From Brachypterus glaber (taxonomy: Eukaryota > Arthropoda > Insecta > Coleoptera > Kateretidae): a stretch of DNA of 64,000 nucleotides. The DNA is taken from the NCBI GenBank assembly GCA_958510825.1, contig OY294050.1, positions 43,661,249 through 43,725,248 of the forward strand, read 5' to 3'. This document shows positions 52,781 through 63,990 of this stretch, piece after piece. Both the position numbers and the translations under genes were made by a program. The notes beneath the pieces were generated by a model. That model saw only the letters and a program-made list of their open reading frames with translations. It did not search any database and was not told where the DNA came from. Each line of letters starts with the position of its first letter. The stretch's first letter is position 1.

Positions 52781-55700
52781 ATTTGTCTACCTACTTAAGC
52801 CAGAAAAGTGCGTTTTCCTACGATCCTCTATGAAAATGACATTTAGCACACTCTTTTGTTCTTTAGAAAACGCCTCCTATCGCACTAGTTTGATATTTTT
52901 ATATCACACTCGTGTGATATTTATGTATGGAGGTTTGCCTAATTTTATTTAGATATTTACCTCGTAGATTCTACGAATTTTATTCACCTTGTTTTATAAA
53001 CCATTTTCCACCTTTCACCACAGCCTTTTATATATTTTAAGTGTTTTAATCCGAATATTTCTGTTTTTCATGTCAAAAATAGAAACTACCAATAGTAATA
53101 ACATTACTATTTTGACCATTACTGTCTAGTCTAGATCTTATGAAAGTTACTTCATTTTTTATTTAGTTACCTTACATTGCTCAAAAAAACATAAAAAGTC
53201 CAAACTTCATTTGCCATAATTGCCTCTCTGATGTTTCACTTTTCTGCATATTTATGTTTGCTGATATAATAAAAAATAATTAAGCTTTAATATAGTGTAA
53301 AAACTAGATGAAACGTTGCAAGCACCCTGTCAAAACATCGGCACTATTGGGAAAGCTAATAACATGCTATTAGAACAGGGTAGCATAACATAATTACAAT
53401 TTTACTACTACTCCTCACTGCACAAACTAACTTGTATAATATTTATATTAAACTTTAGCTTTTCTTGTACACTTAATATATAATTAAAATTAATAATAAA
53501 AATATGTTTTTACTTGGATGCAAGTTGAACTTATTAATTACAATTTTTGATTGATTTTAAAAACAAATAAATGGAAGCTTAAAATTTGTCACTAGAGCCA
53601 TCTAGTTTGGAAAATTTCAAACTATGTGTTTTGTTTGATTTTAAATTATGTATCTTTAAAACATTATATTCTAGCAAAAAACTGTATATAACATTTTTTA
53701 TAGGGCTTAAAAATGAAATATAATTTTTTGAAATAGGGTTATAAATATGTGAGATATGCTAAAAAAACCTTTTACCGCTTTAAACGCCAATATCTCGAAA
53801 ACAATGCGTTTTAGGAAAACGTTGTTTATAAAATTTTTGGACCAATTTAAAATTATCTTTTATATAAGCGCTAAATTAACCAAATACAATAATAATTGCC
53901 TTAATTATAAACAAAAAACGCTAAAAATAGGAGTTTTACCCTATTTTTACCCCCTTACCCCTAATCGTTTACCCCCAAAATCTAATCAGCTCTTCGGAAT
54001 ACGATAAGAAACAATATGCAAACAACCGCAAGTCGATATCTCATGTAGAAGTGGAGTTAGAGAGTTTACACCCTGACAGACAGAAAGACAGACAGACGGA
54101 CTCAAAAATTTTTTTTACTGATTTCGACTCAGAATGGTCTAAAACGTCGAGAAATGTGAAAACAACGTGGTCAAAGATTTTGACTTTTCGGCGAAGATTT
54201 CAATACATCGGCACTCTTAGTAGCACTAAGTGCCGATGTAATTTTGTCTACCTACTTAAGCCAGAAAAGTGCGTTTTCCTACGATCCTCTATGAAAATGA
54301 CATTTAGCACACTCTTTTGTTCTTTAGAAAACGCCTCATATCACACTAGTTTGATATTTTTATATCACACTCGTGTGATATTTATGTATGGAGGTTTGCC
54401 TAATTTTATTTAGATATTTACCTAGTAGATTCTACGAATTTTATTCACCTTGTTTTATAAACCATTTTCCACCTTTCACCACAGCCTTTTATATATTTTA
54501 AGTGTTTTAATCCGAATATTTCTGTTTTTCATGTCAAAAATAGAAACTACCAATAGTAATAACATTACTATTTTGACCATTACTGTCTAGTCTAGACAGT
54601 CTAGATCTTATGAAAGTTACTTCATTTTTTATTTAGTTACCTTACATTGCTCAAAAAAACATAAAAAGTCCAAACTTCATTTGCCATAATTGCCTCTCTG
54701 ATGTTTCACTTTTCTGCATATTTATGTTTGCTGATATAATAAAAAATAATTAAGCTTTAAAATAGTGTAAAAACTAGATGAAACGTTGCTAGCACCCTGT
54801 CAAAACATCGGCACTATTGGGAAAGCTAATAACATGCTATTAGAACAGGGTAGCATAACATAATTACAATTTCACTACTACTCCTCACTGCACAAACTAA
54901 CTTGTATAATATTTATATTAAACTTTAGCTTTTCTTGTACACTTAATATATAATTAAAATTAATAATAAAAATATGTTTTTACTTGGATGCAAGTTGAAC
55001 TTATTAATTACAATTTTTGATTGATTTTAAAAACAAATAAATGGAAGCTTAAAATTTGTCACTAGAGCCATCTAGTTTGGAAAATTTCAAACTATGTGTT
55101 TTGTTTGATTTTAAATTATGTATCTTTAAAACATTATATTCTAGCAAAAAACTGTATATAACATTTTTTATAGGGCTTAAAAAGAGCTTTCATTTGAAAT
55201 ATAATTTTTTGAAATAGGGTTATAAATATGTGAGATATGCTAAAAAACCTTTTACTGCTTTAAACGCCAATATCTCGAAAACAATGCGTTTTAGGAAAAC
55301 GTTGTTTATAAAATTTTTGGACCAATTTAAAATTATCTTTTATATAAGTGCTAAATTAACCAAATACAATAATAATTGCCTTAATTATAAACAAAAAACG
55401 CTAAAAATAGGAGTTTTACCCTATTTTTACCCCCTTACCCCTAATCGTTTACCCCCAAAATCTAATCAGCTCTTCGGAATACGATAAGAAACAATATGCA
55501 AACAACGGCAAGTCGATATTTCATGTAGAAATGGAGTTAGAGAGTTTACACCCAGACAGACAGAAAGACAGACAGACGGACTCAAAAATTTTTTTTACTG
55601 ATTTCGACTCAGAATGGTCTAAAACGTCGAGAAATGTGAAAACAACGTGGTCAAAGATTTTGACTTTTCGGCGAAGATTTCAATACATCGGCACTCTTAG

Positions 55701-58320
55701 TAGCACTAAGTGCCGATGTAATTTTGTCTACCTACTTAAGCCAGAAAAGTGCGTTTTCCTACGATCCTCTATGAAAATGACATTTAGCACACTCTTTTGT
55801 TCTTTAGAAAACGCCTCATATCGCAATAGTTTGATATTTTTATATCACACTCGTGTGATATTTATGTATGGAGGTTTGCCTAATTTTATTTAGATATTTA
55901 CATAGTAGATTCTACGAATTTTATTCACCTTGTTTTATAAACCATTTTCCACCTTTCACCACAGCCTTTTATATATTTTAAGTGTTTTAATCCGAATATT
56001 TCTGTTTTTCATGTCAAAAATAGAAACTACCAATAGTAATAACATTACTATTTTGACCATTACTGTCTAGTCTAGACAGTCTAGATCTTATGAAAGTTAC
56101 TTCATTTTTTATTTAGTTACCTTACATTGCTCAAAAAAACATAAAAAGTCCAAACTTCATTTGCCATAATTGCCTCTCTGATGTTTCACTTTTCTGCATA
56201 TTTATGTTTGCTGATATAATAAAAAATAATTAAGCTTTAAAATAGTGTAAAAACTAGATGAAACGTTGCTAGCACCCTGTCAAAACATCGGCACTATTGG
56301 GAAAGCTAATAACATGCTATTAGAACAGGGTAGCATAACATAATTACAATTTCACTACTACTCCTCACTGCACAAACTAACTTGTATAATATTTATATTA
56401 AACTTTAGCTTTTCTTGTACACTTAATATATAATTAAAATTAATAATAAAAATATGTTTTTACTTGGATGCAAGTTGAACTTATTAATTACAATTTTTGA
56501 TTGATTTTAAAAACAAATAAATGGAAGCTTAAAATTTGTCACTGGAGCCATCTAGTTTGGAAAATTTCAAACTATGTGTTTTGTTTGATTTTAAATTATG
56601 TATCTTTAAAACATTATATTCTAGCAAAAAACTGTATATAACATTTTTTATAGGGCTTAAAAAGAGCTTTCATTTGAAATATAATTTTTTGAAATAGGGT
56701 TATAAATATGTGAGATATGCTAAAAAACCTTTTACTGCTTTAAACGCCAATATCTCGAAAACAATGCGTTTTAGGAAAACGTTGTTTATAAAATTTTTGG
56801 ACCAATTTAAAATTATCTTTTATATAAGTGCTAAATTAACCAAATACAATAATAATTGCCTTAATTATAAACAAAAAACGCTAAAAATAGGAGTTTTACC
56901 CTATTTTTACCCCCTTACCCCTAATCGTTTACCCCCAAAATCTAATCAGCTCTTCGGAATACGATAAGAAACAATATGCAAACAACGGCAAGTCGATATT
57001 TCATGTAGAAATGGAGTTAGAGAGTTTACACCCAGACAGACAGAAAGACAGACAGACGGACTCAAAAATTTTTTTTACTGATTTCGACTCAGAATGGTCT
57101 AAAACGTCGAGAAATGTGAAAACAACGTGGTCAAAGATTTTGACTTTTCGGCGAAGATTTCAATACATCGGCACTCTTAGTAGCACTAAGTGCCGATGTA
57201 ATTTTGTCTACCTACTTAAGCCAGAAAAGTGCGTTTTCCTACGATCCTCTATGAAAATGACATTTAGCACACTCTTTTGTTCTTTAGAAAACGCCTCATA
57301 TCGCAATAGTTTGATATTTTTATATCACACTCGTGTGATATTTATGTATGGAGGTTTGCCTAATTTTATTTAGATATTTACATAGTAGATTCTACGAATT
57401 TTATTCACCTTGTTTTATAAACCATTTTCCACCTTTCACCACAGCCTTTTATATATTTTAAGTGTTTTAATCCAAATATTTCTGTTTTCCATGTCAAAAA
57501 TAGAAACTATAGTTATAACTTTACTATTTTGACCATTACTCTCTAGTCTAGACAGTCTAGATCTTATAAAAGTTACTTATTTTTTTTTCTTGTAAGCTCA
57601 TAATCACACGCATTTTGCGTGTTCTTATAGGCCCATAAGAGGTCTCTACTTTTTTTTCTGTTGGGTTAGCAACATACAAAAGCCTATCTCTTGACGTTTT
57701 GCGTGGAAATATCAATGCCGATTTTAATTTTAATTGTTTACAAAATTTTGTGTTTGGGTTATTTTTTTACCGTGTTAAAATTGTGGACTGGTTAATTGCA
57801 ATGAAAAAAGAAGAGATGACGGTAAAATATATCAAAATATCATTTGTTCTTAGAATTTTAAACATAGTGTAAACTGTAATGCCAACCCAAAACAAAAATC
57901 CCTAAATCAGTCATCAATTTAAATGTAAGTTTTTTAAATTTTAGAGCAAAATAGAAAAAATTGTATAAAGCACTCGTTTCATAACACGTTTTTAGAGCAC
58001 TAGTACTTTAGAAACTTGTACTCGTGTGCTAAAAATGTATATTATGAAACTAGTACTTTAATATACTAATTTAGTTACCTTACATTGCATAAAAAACATA
58101 AAAATACACAGTATTTTTCTTATGAAATGTAAAACAGTACAATTTTACTGTCTTATAACATAAGACATAAGCAGCATAACCACAGAAATCTAATTTAATA
58201 AGTAAACTCAAGTTCGCACCACAATGCAGTTTTATTACGTTTTTCTTAATTTTTTCAATAGCAATTTTTGATATTTTTAATTTGACATACAATTTTTTGA
58301 CACATGTCAAATCTACTTTT
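52781..58320 (+). repeat. Tandem array of 1.46-1.48 kb units (families P + Q), three full and a fourth interrupted
   Basis: TTTGTCTACCTACTTAAGCC recurs at about 52783, 54244, 55724 and 57204 (spacings 1461, 1480, 1480). Each unit is a P part (TATCACACTCGTGTGATATT), a junction part (AAACTTCATTTGCCATAATT) and a Q part ending in a GGCACT/AGTGCC stem. Units 2 and 3 are nearly identical; unit 1 is about 20 bp shorter. Unit 4 is split by the 57590-58067 element. Frames of 85 and 120 residues recur only because the DNA does. Confidence 0.9.
57590..58067 (+). mobile_element. Small non-coding element, copy 2
   Basis: Inserted in the fourth tandem unit between TTACTTATTTTT and ATTTAGTTACCTTACATTGC, which are adjacent in the other units. 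Same family as 13228-13690. Subterminal GTTTCATAACACG and TATTATGAAAC are inverted. Confidence 0.8.
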
Positions 58321-58777
58321 AGATAACCGCCTACTTAATCAATTTTTTTAAGCTAAAATTTCATTTAACGCTATCTGTAGCCTTTCGGAATAATAATTAT
58401 AAAAAATAAATTACAATTTTAAATTAAAAGGTAAACACATACAACTATTGAAGGAAGACCATTTAACGTAATGCAGACGAAAAGTTATCATTTTGTACAT
58501 TTTGCTCTAATCCCCATGCCTTAAAATAACCCCTTTAAAGGTTTCTTACTAACAAAATTGATAATAATTTAAATAAATCAAATTATCAACCGAATCTTAC
58601 ATGTTTTGAGCCTATTCATTTCAAAATAAGTAAAGATCGCTCAAAGGACAAAAAAGTTATGAAGGTTCAAAAAGTGTCCGGTTTTTTTGGGCCACCCTGT
58701 ACATTAAGGCATATATAAAATACAGCCGGGAAAAAATAATGAAATAAAAATGGTCACCAGCTGTCAACTCTTATTAG
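58321..58777. other. Unassigned spacer with one CCCTG-TA end
   Basis: GGTTTTTTTGGGCCACCCTG followed by TA at about 58679-58700 looks like a right end of the TA-CAGGG class. The partner end was not found. Confidence 0.4.
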
Positions 58778-59080
58778 CAGTATTCGGCGTAAACTCAGTT
58801 ATGACTAATTTGTTACCCACAACAATATTAACTATACATATTAACTATGCATACGTATATATATCGGTGTTTTTCAAAGAAAAAAACGACATTCGACATT
58901 TTTATCTTAGTTTTTAATTTTTATTAGTCGATAACTTTTTTCCCACCTTACTCGTTTAAGTGGAATCATTAAAAAAAAATCAAGATAAAAAGAAATAAAA
59001 ATGTAAATACTTAAAACCTCGCGTCAACGCTAGAGTCGACGCGGCGCCTATGCGAGTACTGGAAATTCGCCGACTACTGC
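58778..59080 (+). mobile_element. Small TIR element family R, copy 3 (most complete ends)
   Basis: Left CAGTATTCGGCGTAAACTCA, right ACTGGAAATTCGCCGACTAC then TGC. TTAG stands on both sides, a possible 4-bp duplication. The body matches 27670-28059 and 48958-49230 (ACAACAATATTAACTATACA, TTTTTTCCCACCTTACTCGT, CGACGCGGCGCCTATGCGAG). Confidence 0.7.
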
Positions 59081-59083
59081 TTA

Positions 59084-59249
59084 GGAAACGTTCAAGTATT
59101 ACGTAACGCTCCTAGGGGGGGTGGGGGTCATTTTGGAGTGTTACGCCCATTGTTAATGGTATAGGAAAATAGTGTAACAGGGGGGGGGGGGGGTAGGTGG
59201 GGGTGCCAAAATGATCATAATTTGCGTTACGTAATACTTGAACGTTCCC
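59084..59249. mobile_element. MITE with GGAACGTTCAAGTATTACGT ends
   Basis: GGAAACGTTCAAGTATTACG at the left is inverted at the right (CGTAATACTTGAACGTTCC). Inside are long G runs (14 G at about 59180). Related ends lie at 60955 and, decayed, at 28447-28491. Non-coding. Confidence 0.75.
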
Positions 59250-59256
59250 TTATTAG

Positions 59257-60349
59257 TATTACCCGGATATTTGGTATTGATTACGAGGGGCGCGCTGAAG
59301 TTTATTTTTTTATGAACATTCTGACATGGGTGACACTTACTGAGTATTATGACACAAATTTGTAATTTATTATAAATAAGTTTTGAAATCTTTAAAATGG
59401 CTTGTGAGCGTCCTCAACCTGCTACCGTAGGATCTTGGATTCAAAATATTCCCGAGCTGCAATTTAATCGTGAGTTACTTTATTGTTGAACGTGTGAAAA
59501 AGATATAGGTTCGTCTTAGAAATGCAATGTTTCAAAGCACTTATCATCAAAATCCCATAATAATGGTACACAAGAATGTTTTATTTTAATTTACTAAGCC
59601 AGTTGTAATATTTCGTCGATGAAAATTGAAAATGCTCAGGGTTTATAGAAAATTGGAAGATGTAAAGTTGCCAAGCGAGCTCACAAAGAGAAAAAACTAA
59701 TTACCAAAGGATATAAAATCCAAAATTTTACTACAAGACAAAAATATTTTTAGCATAAATGAAACCAAAAATGCTTCTGGTTTAAAGATTGCGCATGTTA
59801 TGTTATTCCGAATTTTCCACAATGTTCAATAGTAGACCTTTTTAATGGCAAAGAAGTTGACTTTTCTAAAAAAAATCTAAATACTAATAAATGCATTAAG
59901 AAATCATGCATTCTTTAATTATGCTCTACTATGTACTTAGGTAGACATAGAACGTTTATTTTCAGATTATAAATATACTTTTGGTAAAAGAAGGCGAAGC
60001 TTAATAGCCGAAAACATGGAGAAAATCTTGATGATATATTTTTATTTTCAACAATAATATTAATTATATTTAAAAATATGGGTATATTTAGTTTTAGAAC
60101 ACTCAAATGTAAATATTTTGTAAAATATACATAATATAGTTTTTTGTTGTTTTACCTTTGATATTTATATAGTTATGAATTATAGTTGTCATAATATTGA
60201 TAAACCTGTGTAACATAGTAGTCAAGTTACGAAATGAATAATAACTATAACGGAATGGTTAAGAAAGGGTGCCATTAATCTTTAAAAACTTTTTTTTATA
60301 AGTAACATTTGCGCGACCCCCGTAATCAATACCAAATATCCGGGGTCTG
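59257..60349 (+). mobile_element. hAT transposon remnant with 8-bp target duplication
   Basis: CTTATTAG stands directly outside both ends (59249-59256 and 60350-60357), the 8-bp duplication of the hAT superfamily. The right TIR on the minus strand is CAGACCCCGGATATTTGGTA; the left is TATTACCCGGATATTTGGTA, so the outermost bases of the left end have decayed. Both TIRs continue with TTGATTACG and a GCGCGC-type segment. The element keeps pieces of a transposase but is only 1.09 kb. Confidence 0.85.
59397..60057 (+). pseudogene. Broken hAT transposase (zinc-finger start and C-terminal dimerisation end)
   Basis: From the ATG at 59397 the frame reads MACERPQPATVGSWIQNIPE, LQFNRELLYC, a stop, TCEKDIGSS, a stop and KCNVSKHLSSKSHNN. 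The C..C....H....H layout fits an N-terminal DNA-binding finger. After a central part with many stops and shifts, 59941-60057 reads VDIERLFSDYKYTFGKRRRS, LIAENMEKILMIYFYFQQ and TAA, the hAT C-terminal dimerisation motif (VExxFSxYKxxxxxRRxxLxxEN). The length is far below the usual 500-700 residues and there are several stops, so it is inactive. Confidence 0.7.
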
Positions 60350-60357
60350 CTTATTAG

Positions 60358-60699
60358 GTAATATAATTTTTTGCTTACATCAGCAATAAATTACTAGAAC
60401 ATAAAGTCAAACTTTTCGATTTCGATTAATAATAAATGGTAATGTTCCACCGCACTGACTTTCTCAATCAACCTTACGAAATTGAGTACCATATATTAAG
60501 GGATCTTATACAAAGAGGGCTTAGACTTAGATTTGGTCTGCCAACGTGAATTATAGTTTAGCAAAAAACAAGTAATTTTTTTCGAAGACAGGTCTATTTA
60601 ATTTGATCATATTTAATAATATAGGTATAGGGGAAGAGATACATGAATGGGACACTTTTTTTTAAACGACTGCCAAAATTAAATTTTTAATCTTTTATA
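60358..60699. other. Unassigned spacer
   Basis: No feature recognised. Confidence 0.3.
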
Positions 60700-60950
60700 T
60701 AAATTTTCAAATTGACGTTTTATGTCGATATAAATCAATTCCGAGCAAAAAAAAATTGTCAGTCGATCGGTCGATTGGTCGATCCTACTGTCCGGGAAAT
60801 TTTGTGTGCACGATAACTTAAGAACGCTTTAAGCTAAAGACTTGAAACTTGGCGTACAGATATGTTACCAAAAGGGGTTGTTTTTGGTGAACATTGGGGT
60901 ACAGAAAGGGGGGAAAAATATTTTTTTTAGAAAAATTTTAAAATTGCTAT
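60700..60950 (+). repeat. GGTC-microsatellite repeat family, copy 2
   Basis: GTCGATATAAATCAATTCCG, GAGCAAAAAAAAATTG, GATCGGTCGATTGGTCGATC, CTGTCCGGGAAATTTTGTG and ATAACTTAAGAACGCTTTAA match the start of 40500-41165. The internal 105-bp units are missing. Confidence 0.65.
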
Positions 60951-60954
60951 GGGA

Positions 60955-61060
60955 GCGTTCAAGTATTACGTAACGCGCTAGGGGGGGGTCTCGAAAACGT
61001 TACGCCGCGTTGTTACAGAGGGGGGGGTGTCAGTAAAAATGTTACCTAACACTTAAAAAA
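60955..61060 (+). repeat. End of a GGAGCGTTCAAGTATTACGT element
   Basis: GGGAGCGTTCAAGTATTACG, TAACGCGCTAGGGGGGGGTC, then ACGTTACGCCGCGTTGTTAC. Related to the MITE at 59084-59249. I could not find the right end. Confidence 0.55.
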
Positions 61061-61263
61061 TTATAAACTTATAAAATGTTTATTGGATCACGTTTTTAAC
61101 AATGATCTGGGCTTAAAGAGACGTATTCCTTGCAAATTTTATTGCACACGGCGTCGTTAACAGTTCACTAAATCCTCTAAACAAAAACAATTAGAGATGG
61201 AAAACCATAGCCAATAACCGGTTTGAACTTTTTAAAAAGTCCAAACGAAAAATTTATAAACTA

Positions 61264-61972
61264 ACTAGATGAAACGTTGCAAGCACCCTGTCAAAACATT
61301 GGAACTATTGTACACTAGAGCCATCTAGTTTGCAAATTTCAAACTAGGTGTTTTGTTTGATTTTAAATTCTGTATCTTTAAAACATTATATTCTAGCAAA
61401 AAACTGCATATAACATTTTTTATAGGGCTTAAAAAGAACTTTTATTTAAAATATAATTTTTTGAAATCGGTTTATAAATATGTGAGATATGCTATAAAAA
61501 CCTTTTACTGCTTTAAACGCCAATATCTCGAAAACAATGCGTTTTAGGAAAACGTTGTTTATAACATTTTTTGACCAATTTAAAATTATCTTTTATATAA
61601 GTGCTAAATTAACCAAATACAATAATAATTGCCTTAATTATAAACAAAAAACGCTAAAAATAGCAGTTTTACCATATTTTTACCCCCTTAACCCCAATCG
61701 TTTACCCCCAAAATCTAATCAGCTCTTCGGAATACGATAAGAAACAATATGCAAAAAACCGCAACTCGATATCTCATGTAGAAATGGAGTTGGAGAGTTT
61801 ACACCCAGACAGACAGACAGACAGACGGACGTAATTTTTTTTTTACTGATTTTGACTCAGAATGGTCTAAAACGTCGAGAAATATGAAAAAAAACATGGT
61901 CAAAGATTTTGACTTTTTGGCAAAAATTTCAATACATCGGCACTCTTAGTAGAACTAAGTGCCCATGTAATT
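61264..61972 (+). repeat. Repeat family Q, stand-alone copy
   Basis: Starts AACTAGATGAAACGTTGCAA, lacks about 250 bp present in the array copies (AACTATTG joins directly to TACACTAGAGCCATCTAG), and continues to the terminal GGCACT...AGTGCC stem (here partly mutated). It contains CAGACAGACAGACAGACGGA. Confidence 0.75.
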
Positions 61973-62805
61973 TGACAGTACTTTTAATAAATGTCAGTTA
62001 TTTAATTTAGAGCACTGGATAGGCAGATTTGTTAGGGCAGAAGAGAGTACCGACATACACAAAATCTCAGACCGAATATGGCGGACGGAAGTGCGTCATC
62101 AAGAGGATAATTTAAACGAAATTATTTTTTATATCAATGTTTATTCTATTTGTAGTTAAACTTTGACAATAATATAAAATAATTTAGGAAAGTTTGAATT
62201 AATTTTCTTAATATTTTCAAATAAACGCATGAATTAACTTGGTGCATTCTGATAACAATTTGTTGCTTTGGTTTAAGAATAAAATTTGTGTATTTATTTT
62301 AGGTAAAAAAAAAACTTTCCTTTATTTTCTTTTTAAACTAAAAGAAATATTCCCTAAAATCAGAGTCTGGGTAACAATAAGGTTTAAATTAAATTATTAT
62401 GAACAATCTAACAAGTTACCTAAAACTGCATCAAAGATTTATCTTCCGAAATATTACAAAGATTTAAATTATCAATTGGTAGCCCTAATGTATATTCAGC
62501 ATTGATAAAACATTACACGCTGTGGTGGTGCGATGGTTTAAATCAACTTCAAATTACCCCATTTCTGTTTCTATACGACGATTCTATGAGACGTTAGTAT
62601 GATTTTAACCAAAAATAAAAAAAATCTATCGAGCACATTTTTTTTTATTAAGCAAAAACCCCGTATGTTGGACACTTACCTTGTATTTGACTATTCACTA
62701 AATATTTACTCAAACTATTATTATTTTTGTTTTGTTTTATTTTGTTCAATATACGTGAACTGCAAAATAATTTTCATAAAAAAAATAATTAATTATAAAA
62801 AACCT
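61973..62805. other. Unassigned stretch
   Basis: An 88-residue frame at 62239-62505 (GKKKTFLYFLFKLKEIFPKI) has no recognised domain. GACCGAATATGGCGGACGGA at 62081 holds another ATGGCGG motif. Otherwise nothing. Confidence 0.3.
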
Positions 62806-63990
62806 CTTATAACGGATGATACAAGAAGTATTGCCTACGAATTATCTCCGTAACTATAAAAGATAACAGATAACTTTTTGAAATTTACAGAGCTTGTATG
62901 AACCGTAAATGCCCCCATTTTATCATGGTCATTATAAAAAAATCATTTCTCTCTTAGCGGAAGTGATACCAACTTTTGATTTTTAAATGGAACCCTATAT
63001 GTTTGCTTACATTTATAGATGCGTATTTAAATTATCTTTTTGCATTAAAGATGGCGCCACAGGATCCATTTTTCATAAACACAACATGGCGGTCCGATGA
63101 CGTCCATATTGGAATATTTCTGAAACTTAACATTTTAAATCTTTTAATAGTAGGCTAAAAATTTACTGTTGATCTGAAACTGATTTCCTTTTGTTTTTAT
63201 GGATATGACGCTATTTTGAAGTTTTTTTTTTTCAAATCATCAACTTAAACGCCATTTTGTGCTAAATTTTTTAAAGGAAACGACCTTTTTTTGATTTCGC
63301 TAAATTAAAAACTCAGGTATACTCTACAAGAAAAAAGTACAAACACCCTAATAGGGTTGGAAATTGTTTGGGAAAATGGCCATATTCCGTTGGGAGCTTA
63401 TTAAATCCCAAGGGAATATGGACATTTTCCCCGAAAAGGGCCAACGCTATTAGAGTATTTCTACGTTTTTCTTGAGTATACCTGAGTTTTTGATCTAGTG
63501 AAATCAATAATAGGTCGATTCATTTAAAAAATTAGCACAGAATGGCGTTAAAGTTGATGATTAAAAAAATTAACATAACGCCATTTTCAAAAAAAAACAA
63601 AAGACAATCAGTTTCAGATAAACAGAAAATTTTTAGCCTACTATTAAAAGATTTGAAATGAAAAGTTTCAAAAATATTCCAATATGGAAGTCATAGGACC
63701 GCCATGTTGTTTTTATGTAAAATGTCTCCTGTGGCGCCATATTTAACACAAATATTGAGAATGAAAATAGAATTTAAATACGAATCTAAATATGTAAGCA
63801 AATGTAAAGGGTTCCATTTAAAAATCAAAGTTGGTATCACTTCCGCTTAGACCGGAAGTGATATTTTTATAATGACCATGCTAAAATGGGGGTATTTACG
63901 GTTCATACAAGTTCTGTAAATTTCAAAAAGTTATCTTTTATAGTTACGGAGATAATTCGTAGGCAATACTTCTTGTGTCACCCAGTATAA
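62806..63990. mobile_element. 1.2-kb near-palindromic foldback element at the window end
   Basis: Left arm 62806-63395 is an imperfect reverse complement of 63410-63990, meeting at GTTGGGAGCTTATTAAATCC. Outer ends GATGATACAAGAAGTATTGC and GCAATACTTCTTGTGTCACC are inverted; TA-like flanks (TTATA and AGTATAA) adjoin. Arms share TATCTCCGTAACTATAAAAG, GATGGCGCCA or GTGGCGCCAT, ACATGGCGGTCC or GGACCGCCATGTT, and ACTCAGGTATACTC. The loop is only about 15 bases. Non-coding. Confidence 0.85.

Noticed and set aside
53756..57373. Frames of 83-85 and 120 residues repeated in each 1.48-kb unit
   Set aside because: They recur only because the DNA is tandemly duplicated. They contain microsatellite-encoded residues (RQKDRQTD) and no domain, and related single copies at 15.8 and 61.4 kb are broken.
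62239..62505. An 88-residue protein (GKKKTFLYFLFKLKEIF)
   Set aside because: Lys/Phe/Leu-rich composition is what AT-rich random sequence gives, and no domain is recognisable.
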